Below are positions 18,754 to 27,137 of a stretch of 64,000 nucleotides of DNA, piece by piece (within the stretch, counting starts at the first letter, position 1; each line of letters starts with the position of its first letter). The translations under genes were made by a program, and so were the position numbers. The stretch lies in contig NZ_QWEV01000005.1 of the NCBI RefSeq assembly GCF_003858395.1, forward strand, positions 3,100,001 through 3,164,000, written 5' to 3'. A model generated the notes under the pieces. It saw only the letters and a list, made by a program, of their open reading frames with translations. It was not told the origin of the DNA and did no database searches. The DNA is from Acidipila sp. EB88 (lineage in GTDB: Bacteria; Acidobacteriota; Terriglobia; Terriglobales; Acidobacteriaceae).

Positions 18754-18790
18754 AAAAAGGGTATGCCCGGACCAGAGGCGGTCCGGGCAT
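18754..18790 (-). terminator. Rho-independent terminator after the TBDR gene
   Basis: A perfect 11-bp stem (ATGCCCGGACC at 18763-18773 with GGTCCGGGCAT at 18780-18790) and a 6-base loop. Read on the minus strand it is followed by ACCC and five T (18758-18754). It lies 20 bp after the TBDR stop and separates that gene from the histidine kinase, which therefore needs its own promoter. Confidence 0.85.
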
Positions 18791-18809
18791 GCGGTGAGCG
18801 TTACGCGAT

Positions 18810-21800
18810 TTAGAAGGTGAGCTTGAGTGCCATCTGACCAACGCGTGATGGTTCCGCGCCCGTCGCCGTGATAGCGCCTTCGTTGCTGTCCCCATTGCCT
18901 GAGTCAGGAGCCGCGAAGCTTGGCTGGTTCAGGACGTTGAACATCTCCCAGCGGAACTGTAGGTCGTACCGTTCGCGATACTTGAAGTTCTTGAACAGAC
19001 CGGCATCGCTGTAATCGAGGGACGGGGCATGCATGATGTTCTTGCCGCTTGAACCGAAGGTGCCGATCGCATTCTGGGTGAATGCGGCTGTGTTGAAGTA
19101 ATGGCTCAGCCAGTTGGCCTTGCCACCCTGCCGCACATCACGGGGTACCCCCGGCACAACATCGGCCCGGTCCTCATACTGCTGCGAGTAGGAGTTGTTG
19201 TTGCCCAGGCCGCCGCCGACGGTGAACGGGAAGCCGGACTGCGCAGTGGTAATGACGCTGATCTCCCAGCCACCGAGCACTTGGCGCAATGCGGGGTTCA
19301 TGCGCAGGGGAGTCGGCACGGTGTAGGTGATGTTGCCCACAGCGCGCAGCGGCACGTTCTCGCTGGAAGCGCCGTAGTTGTAAGCAAGGTTGAAGGGGTT
19401 GGTCAGCTGGTTGGTTCCGAAGCTGACGTTGGCGGACGATGCCAGGTCCATTGTCTTGGCATAGGTGAAGTTGCCCTGGAACTGGAGGTTATGGTTCAGC
19501 CGGCGCTCCACGCTGACCTGCAACGCGTGGTAGCTGGCCGTGCCATGGCTTTCCATGTCGAGGATCTCGCTCAGCGCCGGGTAGGTGCTGCGAGCGCCTG
19601 ACGCTGCGGCGGCTGGTGTTGTCGGGGTGGCAGCGGTGGCCGGGACATAGATGCCAGGGTTGCGGTCGATGATGAACGGTGCGTGGTAGGTCTGTGTGCC
19701 GACATAGGCGACCCGCGCGACGGTGTTCTGCCCGAACTGTTGCTCAACCGTCAGGTTCCAGCTTGCCGTCGTCGCAAGCTTGAAGGCTGGATCGATGGTA
19801 GCCGGGATGCTGACGCCCACGGGGAAGAGGGCAGTAGAAGCCGGCTTGAGACCGGTTGCGGCAAACGGCGGGAAGGGACTGACGCCGCCCGTACCCGGTG
19901 ACGAAGCCCACGGATTATCGAGGCTCAGGGGCGCGGTGTTCGTACCCTGCAGATCAAAGGTGGGAGCAAACGGAGCATTGTCGGCCGTGTGGTTGTAGTC
20001 CGAGTAGATCATCGGCGAGGTAAACAGGCCGAAGCCTGCGTGGATTGCGGTGTGCGGCATGTTCTTGGGCTGCCATGCCACGCCGAGACGCGGCTCCCAG
20101 TAGCCGTACGTAGTACGCATCAGGCCAGCGCCCACGTTGGGGTCGCCAGGAAACACGACGCCCAGTGGCGCATTGGGATACACGATACTTTGCTGCCCGG
20201 GGATAAAAGTCGAAGCACGCCCACCCGCGATGGTGGGGGGCAGGTTCGGGTCCCAGCGCAGGCCCGCCGAAAGGGTGAGGTTCGGCTGGGCGCGGAACTC
20301 TTCCTGCCCGAAGAAGCCGGGCTGCCATCCAGCAACGTTGGCGATTTCGCCAGCGCCCTGCGTCATCGAGGTCAGGTCGCCGGCGAGGAAGTCGGCAAGC
20401 CCGGAGCCGGTGTACTGGCCGCCGAAGCTGAGGATAGGCGAGGTCGGGTACTGGGTCTGCTCCCGCGCGTACTGGTGCTGCACGTTGGTGCCGAAGGTGA
20501 GGGTCTGCTTGCCCAGGGCAATCGTCAGCTGATCGTAGATGCCGTAGGTGCTGCGAGCCTCAGTAGAAGGCTCGTAGTATCCGACGTTGAAGCCGTTGCC
20601 GCCTACCGAGAAGCCTTCCACGTAGCATTGCCCTGGAAGCTCGGTCACGTTGATGTATTTCGACCAGCAGAACGGAGTGCCGTCTGCCTGGTTCGCCTGC
20701 GAACCGTTGCCCGCGTCGTACTCGCTCCAGAAGACCGAGAGCGAGTTCACCATCTTATCGTTGAGCGTCCAGACATCTCCCAGGGTCTCGTTGTAATACC
20801 GTTCCTGGATCGCGACGTCGTAGTTGTAGTTGTTGTTGAGCGCCAGCAGGTTGCCGTCCACGTTGGCCGATGGCTGCACAAAGCTGGTGATGAAGGAGCG
20901 CAGGGAAACCCGCTGCTTGGGCGTGATGTCCAGGTCGAGCTTGGCCGTGCCCTCGTCGATCTGGTTGATAAACGCCGGTGAGTTGTAGTAGGTCAGGCCA
21001 TTTGCCTGCTGGCCGACCGGCAGCGTTGCCTTGTCCACCGCGACGGCAGTGGCGTTCAGCGAGTAGCCCGGCAGGAGCTGGTTGGGCTTGCCGTTCAACG
21101 TGCCGAAGGGGCAAGTGGCCGACGGTGCGCCATTGGTACAGAGCGGCGTGGAGATGCCGCTGAGATCGCCCCCAAGCATGGCCGCGGTAGGCACGTAGGA
21201 GTTCAACTCGGTCGAGGCGGTGGCGTTGCGCGTGCCCTGGTAGTTGGCGAAGATGAAGGCCCGGTTCTTCAGGATCGGGCCGCCGGCAAATCCGCCGAAC
21301 TGGTTCTGGTGCAGCGGGTCTACCCCGTGCGAGAAGTAGTTCTTGGCGTTGAAAACCTGGTCACGGTAAAAGTCGAACGCTCCGCCGTGGATGTCGTTGG
21401 TGCCGGAACGGGTCTGGATCGTCACCACGGCGCCGGGTGCGAAGCCATACACCGCGTTGAAGTTATTGGTGATGACGCGGAATTCCTGTGTCGCGTCGGC
21501 ATTCGGAAAAGGCGCGGGCAGGCCGAGGTAGGTGTCCATGTTGGGCACGCCATCGAGCAGGAAGTAGGTGCTTCCCTGGGTGCCGCCATTGGCCGAGACC
21601 GATGGCTCGGAGCTGGAAGGAAACGAGAAGCCAGTCTGGCTGTAGGTGTTTCCGCCGGGGGTCATGCCGGGGGCCAGCAACACCAGGGAGGCAGGGGAGC
21701 GGCCATTCAGGGGCAGCTGTGTCACGGCCGTAGCGTCGATGGTCTGGCCGAGCGAGCCGTTGGTGGTGTTGAGCAGTTCGGCATCCGCGGTAACCGTCAC

Positions 21801-22166
21801 CGTCTCCTGCACATTGCCTGTCTTCAGGCTGACGTTCTGGGTAGCGGGCGTGTCGACATTGATGGTGATGCCCTGCTGCAGGTAGGTTTCAAAGCCGGAT
21901 ACCTGTACCGACAACGAGTAGGCTCCAGGCGGCAGGGGAGCGATCCGGTAGGATCCCTGGTCGGAGGAAGTCGCTGTGACCTTGAGGCCTGTGCCGAGGT
22001 TGGTTGCCGTCACAGTGGCGCCCGGGATAGCGGCACCCGACGGGTCGGTCACCTGCCCGGTCAGGCTTGCTCCTACCGATTGCGCAAACGCAAGGGGAGC
22101 CATGGAACCGGGAACGGCCAGGGACAAGGCAAGATAAAACGTGTGTCCGCGAAGCATGCGAAACAT
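18810..22166 (-). CDS. Oar-like TonB-dependent receptor
   Basis: A 1118-aa outer-membrane protein. Signal peptide (cleavage near AFAQ at about 29), carboxypeptidase-regulatory-like domain at 30-120 (ASLTGQVTDPSGAAIPGATVTATN), plug domain (LPLNGRSPASLVLLAPGM, GGTQGSTYFLLDGVPN), then a long barrel ending in aromatic KLTF as usual for outer-membrane insertion. GGAGGAG lies 7 bases before the ATG. No SusD-like partner gene is present. The CRTAC1 and TPR genes lie immediately upstream on the same strand, 289 bp away, and a sensor kinase pair lies downstream beyond a terminator. Likely an energy-driven importer of an oligomer; substrate unknown. Confidence 0.93.
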   Translation of the reverse strand: MFRMLRGHTFYLALSLAVPGSMAPLAFAQSVGASLTGQVTDPSGAAIPGATVTATNLGTGLKVTATSSDQGSYRIAPLPPGAYSLSVQVSGFETYLQQGITINVDTPATQNVSLKTGNVQETVTVTADAELLNTTNGSLGQTIDATAVTQLPLNGRSPASLVLLAPGMTPGGNTYSQTGFSFPSSSEPSVSANGGTQGSTYFLLDGVPNMDTYLGLPAPFPNADATQEFRVITNNFNAVYGFAPGAVVTIQTRSGTNDIHGGAFDFYRDQVFNAKNYFSHGVDPLHQNQFGGFAGGPILKNRAFIFANYQGTRNATASTELNSYVPTAAMLGGDLSGISTPLCTNGAPSATCPFGTLNGKPNQLLPGYSLNATAVAVDKATLPVGQQANGLTYYNSPAFINQIDEGTAKLDLDITPKQRVSLRSFITSFVQPSANVDGNLLALNNNYNYDVAIQERYYNETLGDVWTLNDKMVNSLSVFWSEYDAGNGSQANQADGTPFCWSKYINVTELPGQCYVEGFSVGGNGFNVGYYEPSTEARSTYGIYDQLTIALGKQTLTFGTNVQHQYAREQTQYPTSPILSFGGQYTGSGLADFLAGDLTSMTQGAGEIANVAGWQPGFFGQEEFRAQPNLTLSAGLRWDPNLPPTIAGGRASTFIPGQQSIVYPNAPLGVVFPGDPNVGAGLMRTTYGYWEPRLGVAWQPKNMPHTAIHAGFGLFTSPMIYSDYNHTADNAPFAPTFDLQGTNTAPLSLDNPWASSPGTGGVSPFPPFAATGLKPASTALFPVGVSIPATIDPAFKLATTASWNLTVEQQFGQNTVARVAYVGTQTYHAPFIIDRNPGIYVPATAATPTTPAAAASGARSTYPALSEILDMESHGTASYHALQVSVERRLNHNLQFQGNFTYAKTMDLASSANVSFGTNQLTNPFNLAYNYGASSENVPLRAVGNITYTVPTPLRMNPALRQVLGGWEISVITTAQSGFPFTVGGGLGNNNSYSQQYEDRADVVPGVPRDVRQGGKANWLSHYFNTAAFTQNAIGTFGSSGKNIMHAPSLDYSDAGLFKNFKYRERYDLQFRWEMFNVLNQPSFAAPDSGNGDSNEGAITATGAEPSRVGQMALKLTF

Positions 22167-22298
22167 GTAGCGTCTCCTCCATCAAAACGTGATCGCCACT
22201 CCTGCAGCGATCGCGGCCGAACAGACCCCTCGTGGAAACAGTGCCATCCGTGTTTGGGGGTCCGGGGAAGACTCTATGCGCAGAAATCAACGATGCGA

Positions 22299-22316
22299 AT
22301 CCGCCTTAAGTCGGAT
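22299..22316. promoter_or_regulatory. Imperfect palindrome upstream of the TBDR, possible operator
   Basis: ATCCGCCTTAAGTCGGAT, an 18-bp palindrome with a single mismatched pair and a TTAA centre, 133 bp before the TBDR start within the 289-bp gap after the CRTAC1 gene. The symmetry suits a dimeric regulator. No convincing -35/-10 pair was found beside it. Confidence 0.35.
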
Positions 22317-22455
22317 CGCGCTCAAAAAACTGGATTGATGCCGCATGCTGGAGGATCGCCTGTGGCTTCCAAGGCGTGAGCGGTTAAAGCCGCGGAAAGG
22401 TGTCACGAAATCGCTGTTCTGAGCCGGTGAGAGCACGGTCGTGACGACGACGGGT

Positions 22456-24216
22456 TTACCAGTGTTCGCTCTTGACCACGCCCGCCCCTTCGCGGATCAG
22501 CACGAGGCGGTTGGCCTCCACATGGGCGATCGTCTCCGTGGCCCCGGAGGGCCAGTGAATCTGGAGCGAAGCGGACTTCTCTGCGCCGAGGCCGAAATGC
22601 AACCGCGGGTCGTTGGCTGAGAGGTAGCTGGTCTGGCTGAGCAGTGTCTGCGCCTGCTGTCGGGTGCCATACCGGGCTACGATGCGTGTGCCGATCGCGC
22701 TGCGGTTGCTCTTGGTTCCTTCGAGCCGCACCTTGAGCCAGTTGTTCTCAGCGGGCGCATCATTGCGCAACAACGAGGGTGGCTCGTTCTGATTCATGAT
22801 GAGGATGTCCAGGTCACCATCGTTGTCGAAGTCGCCGAACGCGCAGCCGCGGCTCTGGTGGGCTGCAGAGACACCGGGGCCTGCCTCTGCGCCCATCTGG
22901 AGAAAGCGCCGCCCGCCTGGATTGTCGCCAAGGTTGCGGAAGAGCAACCGCGGGCTGCGGCTCGGATAGCGTGTGGGGTAGCGGCTCTCGAGCTCGGGAT
23001 AGACGGTGCCCGTCACCTCGAAAACATCCGGCAGGCCATCATTGTCAAGGTCCACAATGCCGGCACCCCAGGTAATAAAACGCTGTTCGCCGCCGAGTCC
23101 TGCCTCGACTGTGACATCTTCAAACTCACCTTTGCCGCTATTGCGGTACAGCCCCGACGCCTGGTGGAGAAAATGGGTCTTGACGAGGTCGAGGTGCCCG
23201 TCGAGATCGATGTCGCCGACCCCGATGCCCATGCCTGCCATCTCGTGTCCCTCGCCGCTGAGCGCAACGCCCCGGGTCAGGCCCTCTTCGCGGAACGTGC
23301 CGTCTCGGTTGTTCATCAGCAACAGGCTCGGGGTGGAATCACACGCGACGAAGATATCGGGCCAACCGTCCTCATCCACGTCAAAGGCGACTGCCGTGAG
23401 GCCGTACGAACTACGCATCGCTGCGATGCCGGATTGCCGGGAAACGTCAGAGAATGTGCCATCGCGGTTGTTGCGAAACAGGGAATGCGTCGGAAACGGC
23501 AGCCCGCTGGGGCCGCAGTTGACCGGCACGCCTTCGAAGCTGCAGTTAGGCATCTGCAGGTTGGGGCGGGGCAGCGTTGCAAAGCTGACGTCGGCATAGT
23601 TGGTCACAAACAGGTCCAGCCAGCCGTCGCGATCGTAGTCCACAAAGGTGCAGCCGGTAGCAAATCGGGGCTGTGCGTTCAGCAGCCCGGCCCTGGCTGT
23701 GACATCCGTGAAGGTGCCGTTGCCGTTGTTGTGTAGCAGGCGATTCTGTCCGTACGCGGTCAGGAACAGATCCTCAAATCCGTCATTGTTGTAGTCGCCC
23801 ACGCATACGCCCGTTGCCCAGCCAGTGCTGCTGAGCCCGGCTGCAGTGGTGATGTCCTTGAAGGTGCCGTCGCGATTGTTGTGGTAAAGCCTGGTTCCGC
23901 CGCCCGCGGCTACCGTGGCTTCGTGGCGGTCCCCGCCTATCCCTCCAACGATCAGTACATCCATCCAGCCGTCGTTGTCATAGTCGAAAAAAGCGCATCC
24001 GCCACCCATCACCTCGATGATGTACGTGGCCTGGGCAGGGTCGCCATAGGGGATCGATTGCGTGAGTCCTGCTGCCTGGGCCACATCGACAAACTTCGAA
24101 AATGGCGGCAGCGTCGGTCCGGGCGCAAAGCCGAATGCGCGGGAACGGAGCAGCGAGTCCCCGCACACCGCGGACGCAGTCTTCAGCAGGCGGCGGCGAG
24201 TGATTGGGATCGTCAT
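22456..24216 (-). CDS. CRTAC1-family protein (FG-GAP/VCBS propeller plus ASPIC/UnbV), Tat leader
   Basis: A 586-aa exported protein. The start at 24216 gives MTIPITRRRLLKTASAVCG, a Tat leader; no ribosome-binding site is clear. The body is a series of FG-GAP/VCBS propeller blades with Asp-rich calcium loops (FFDYDNDGWMDVLIVGG, VGDYNNDGFEDLFLTAYG, FVDYDRDGWLDLFVTNY, FGDFDNDGDLDILIMNQ), each followed by LxxNNxDGTFxDVT. Residues from about 490 form the ASPIC/UnbV domain (NRSAIGTRIVARYG, SYLSANDPRLHFGLG, IHWPSGATETI). It lies 112 bp after the TPR gene and before the TBDR. Family function is unknown; a ligand-binding surface or periplasmic role is inferred. A paralogue lies at 61197-63017. Confidence 0.92.
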   Translation of the reverse strand: MTIPITRRRLLKTASAVCGDSLLRSRAFGFAPGPTLPPFSKFVDVAQAAGLTQSIPYGDPAQATYIIEVMGGGCAFFDYDNDGWMDVLIVGGIGGDRHEATVAAGGGTRLYHNNRDGTFKDITTAAGLSSTGWATGVCVGDYNNDGFEDLFLTAYGQNRLLHNNGNGTFTDVTARAGLLNAQPRFATGCTFVDYDRDGWLDLFVTNYADVSFATLPRPNLQMPNCSFEGVPVNCGPSGLPFPTHSLFRNNRDGTFSDVSRQSGIAAMRSSYGLTAVAFDVDEDGWPDIFVACDSTPSLLLMNNRDGTFREEGLTRGVALSGEGHEMAGMGIGVGDIDLDGHLDLVKTHFLHQASGLYRNSGKGEFEDVTVEAGLGGEQRFITWGAGIVDLDNDGLPDVFEVTGTVYPELESRYPTRYPSRSPRLLFRNLGDNPGGRRFLQMGAEAGPGVSAAHQSRGCAFGDFDNDGDLDILIMNQNEPPSLLRNDAPAENNWLKVRLEGTKSNRSAIGTRIVARYGTRQQAQTLLSQTSYLSANDPRLHFGLGAEKSASLQIHWPSGATETIAHVEANRLVLIREGAGVVKSEHW

Positions 24217-24328
24217 AGGCAGGGGGCAAAGGGAAGCATGCGTGCAGTTGTGCTCGCCAGGCATCGACCAGCGTATGCAGCACCAAGCTTAGCTCACGCT
24301 GTGCGGCAGCAGGGAGCCCAAGGTGCCA

Positions 24329-25975
24329 TCAAGGCCGGGCGGGCTGCTCCATGGCGTCAATTTGCTGCAGCAGGGCCCGTGCCCCGGCATCGTTACCGCC
24401 CAGCGCTGTCACGTGGTGGAGGGCTTCACGCGCGTCGGCCCATTTTGACTGAAGGCAGAGCGAAGCCGCAAGATTCATCCACGCCTTGCCGAACCCGGGA
24501 TCTGCCGCAACCGCAAGCTCGAAGTATCGCGCCGCATCCGCGGCATCCCCATCGCTGGCATCCAGGTATCCGAGCTGGTTAAGGGCCACGGCCATGTGCG
24601 CATCGAGTGCAACAGCCTGTTGCAATGCTGCCCGTTCTCCGGCCGGGTCGCCTGCCTTGTCGAGGGCCATGGCCAGCTTGTAGGCCAGCACGGGTTCGTG
24701 CGGGTCGAGCGCCAGCGCTTCGCGGTAGTCCGCAATGCACTGCTGCAGGTTGCCGGCAGCCGCGGCCTGGTCGCCCTGTTGGGCCTTGTCGGCAGCCTGC
24801 GCGCGGGCTGCCTGTGCTTTCAGCTTCTCCTGATAGAGGGTGATTTGCTGCTGCGCCGCCGGCATGTCGCCCATTGTGCGCAGGGCTTTCGCCAGCGCGA
24901 AGTGAACTTCCGGGGTGTCGAGCCCCAGTGCGATTGATTGCTCAAGCTCCTGCCGCGCGGCACTCTCGTCCTTGAGAGATCCGTACACCATGCCCAGCCG
25001 GTAGTGAGCTTCGGCGTTCCCGGGCTTCGCCGCAATGGAACGCCGCAAGTAATCGCGCGCAGCGGCATAGTCATCCTGCTGCTGGTGCAGCAGCCCCATG
25101 AAGTAGAGCAGCTCCCACTGTGCGGGCGCAGAGAGCAGCAGCTTTTGCCCCAGCGCCTCTGCACCGGGGTCGCGCGCAAGTACAAGGGTCTGCAGGAGCA
25201 ATAACTGTGCCTGCACATCCTGCGGGTGCTGGCTGGCTGCTGCGGACAGGGCTGCGACGGCGTCCTGAAAACGGCTCTCCAGCATCAGCACGCCCGAGAG
25301 CGCCTCTGCCAGCTGGAGCGATGCAGGGTTGGCCGCGAGCTTCTTTTGCAACAGCCTCGCCGCGTCCTCGGGCAGTCCGGAGTGGCTCATTGCCGCGGCC
25401 AGGTCCAAAGCCAGAGTGTCTGTCAGCCTGCCCGAGGCGTCGGGGGGACCGAGCAACGCCATGACGCCGCTGTAGTTCCGATCCGCGAGCAGGTCGCGGC
25501 TCAGGCTTTCAAGCGCCAGCGCCGACGTTGGCTCCCTGGCAAGCGCCAGCCGCCACTCTAACTCCGCTGCATTGCGGTCATTGCCGTGGTCGAGCGCAGT
25601 GCCGAGCAGCAGGTGCGTCTGGGTTGCGTCAGGGTCGAGGCGAAGCGAAAGCCTGAGCGGCTCAACGGCCGCTGCGAACTGCCCGTCGGCAGACAGGCTC
25701 AGGCCCAGCAGGTACTCGTAGTGGGCGGAGTTCGGCTCAAGCGTGGTGACCTTGCGGAAGCTATCAACGGCGCAGCCAAACTGCTGGTGATCGGCATACC
25801 AGGTGCCAAGTGCAGCATGGGTTCTGGCATCGGGCGTGGCGCGCAGCTGCCTGGCGAGGTCTGCGGGAACCGTGCATGCCGCTTGCACCTGCAAGGCTGC
25901 GGCACACAACGAGGCGATCAGAAAAGCCTGCGCAACTTTGTGCCGGGTCGCCACTGGCAGCCCAGTATACGCCAC
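24329..25975 (-). CDS. Exported TPR-repeat protein
   Basis: A 548-aa protein. A GTG start at 25975 is used; a second in-frame GTG at 25954 would place the signal peptide (VAQAFLIASLCAAALQVQA) nearer the N-terminus. The rest is tetratricopeptide repeats (for example YEYLLGLSLSADGQFAAAVEPLRLSLRLDPD, AHYRLGMVYGSLKDESAARQELEQSIALG, VALNQLGYLDASDGDAADAARYFELAVAADP), about twelve units, with an Ala/Gln-rich coiled segment near 395-420. No catalytic motif. It is first of a minus-strand run TPR, CRTAC1, TBDR, matching the set at 56.4-64.0 kb. A periplasmic scaffold for protein contacts is the simplest reading. Confidence 0.88.
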   Translation of the reverse strand: MAYTGLPVATRHKVAQAFLIASLCAAALQVQAACTVPADLARQLRATPDARTHAALGTWYADHQQFGCAVDSFRKVTTLEPNSAHYEYLLGLSLSADGQFAAAVEPLRLSLRLDPDATQTHLLLGTALDHGNDRNAAELEWRLALAREPTSALALESLSRDLLADRNYSGVMALLGPPDASGRLTDTLALDLAAAMSHSGLPEDAARLLQKKLAANPASLQLAEALSGVLMLESRFQDAVAALSAAASQHPQDVQAQLLLLQTLVLARDPGAEALGQKLLLSAPAQWELLYFMGLLHQQQDDYAAARDYLRRSIAAKPGNAEAHYRLGMVYGSLKDESAARQELEQSIALGLDTPEVHFALAKALRTMGDMPAAQQQITLYQEKLKAQAARAQAADKAQQGDQAAAAGNLQQCIADYREALALDPHEPVLAYKLAMALDKAGDPAGERAALQQAVALDAHMAVALNQLGYLDASDGDAADAARYFELAVAADPGFGKAWMNLAASLCLQSKWADAREALHHVTALGGNDAGARALLQQIDAMEQPARP

Positions 25976-26270
25976 GCGCGCGGTGCGCCGGCAGCAGGCG
26001 CCTGCACCTTAGCTGTGGTGGCCCATCGGTCACTGTCGAGCTTTCCAGCAGGGCGACTCGACCCGCAAGGGTGCATGGGCGACAGGGTGGGAACTCTCTT
26101 ACCCAGGTTCATGTGTAACGAATCCCTGTCCACCTGCCGCACTGTCCGCGCTAGAGTTGATCCGTCGCTGCAGCATGCCGCCACTGCCTTGCTGGTGCAA
26201 GCCCCGCGTGAAGGAAGCATCGAAGGCCACACGCGGCTGTCGTGCTACATTCCCACTCACGAGGACCACC

Positions 26271-27020
26271 ATGCATTCGGAACACAACAGCCGTGAGCTT
26301 CAGGGGCAGGTAGCTATTGTCACAGGCGCAAGTGCAGGACTGGGCCGTGCCACGGCCCTTGCGCTGGCAGCCGTGGGGATGCGGCTGGTGCTCACGGCCC
26401 GGCGCGAGCAGCGCCTCCTTGCGCTGCAGCAGGAGATACGCAAAGCGGGCGGCGAGGCAGTTGTTGTGGCCGGGGATGCCGCGCAAGAAGCAACGGCCGT
26501 CGCCGCCGTAAATGCGGCGCTGACAGCGTTTGGACGCATCGACGTGCTCATCAATAACGCAGGGGCTGGTCTGTACAAGAGCCTGGTCCATACCACCGCG
26601 GACGAGTATGACGAACTGTTGCGCTCGAATCTCAGGAGCTCGTTCCTGTTCGCTCGTCATACCGCGCCGGAGTTCATCCAACAACGATCCGGAACGATGA
26701 TCTTTGTCTCGTCGGTCGCCGGACTTGCGGGAGCAGCCAACGAATCCGTATATGCCGCGACCAAATTCGCGCAGGTTGGTTTTGCGCAATCTCTGGCGGA
26801 GGAGTTAAGAGGTTATGGAGTCAAGGTCACCGCACTCTGTCCCGGAGGCATGAAGACAGAGTTCGCCATTGGCCGAGGCAGAACGACCGAGCAGGTGGAG
26901 TCCTCGCGCATGATGGACGCATCTGCCGTGGCCGAAACAATCCTGTTCGTATGCAGGCAGCCGATCAATGCGCGTCTGACACAACTAACGGTGCGGCATA
27001 TGGGCGAGCCATTTGCCTGA
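26271..27020 (+). CDS. Short-chain dehydrogenase/reductase (SDR)
   Basis: A 249-aa classical SDR. Cofactor site TGASAGLG near residue 20, NNAGAG near 92, catalytic Ser in VSSVAG, and Tyr-x-x-x-Lys in YAATKF; CPGGMKTEF is the usual post-catalytic loop. Arg residues after the second strand (LTARREQR) favour NADP(H). GAGGA lies 5 bases before the ATG. It is transcribed alone, divergent from the TPR/CRTAC1/TBDR cluster and convergent with the six-hairpin glycosidase. Cytosolic; substrate unknown. Confidence 0.93.
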   Translation: MHSEHNSRELQGQVAIVTGASAGLGRATALALAAVGMRLVLTARREQRLLALQQEIRKAGGEAVVVAGDAAQEATAVAAVNAALTAFGRIDVLINNAGAGLYKSLVHTTADEYDELLRSNLRSSFLFARHTAPEFIQQRSGTMIFVSSVAGLAGAANESVYAATKFAQVGFAQSLAEELRGYGVKVTALCPGGMKTEFAIGRGRTTEQVESSRMMDASAVAETILFVCRQPINARLTQLTVRHMGEPFA

Positions 27021-27062
27021 GCATGGAAAGGGTGTCACCAGGCTGTTAAGGGTGACTATCGA

Positions 27063-27089
27063 CGGTGCGCCTCTCAGGGAAGCGCACCG
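27063..27089. terminator. Hairpin between convergent genes
   Basis: Perfect 8-bp inverted repeat CGGTGCGC (27063-27070) and GCGCACCG (27082-27089) with an 11-base loop, in the 117-bp gap between the SDR and the convergent glycosidase. No T-run follows, so its role as terminator is tentative. Confidence 0.35.
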
Positions 27090-27137
27090 CGCATGTGCGA
27101 GCAGCTGGCGCTGGTGCGCTCCGCTCAAGACGCGTTA

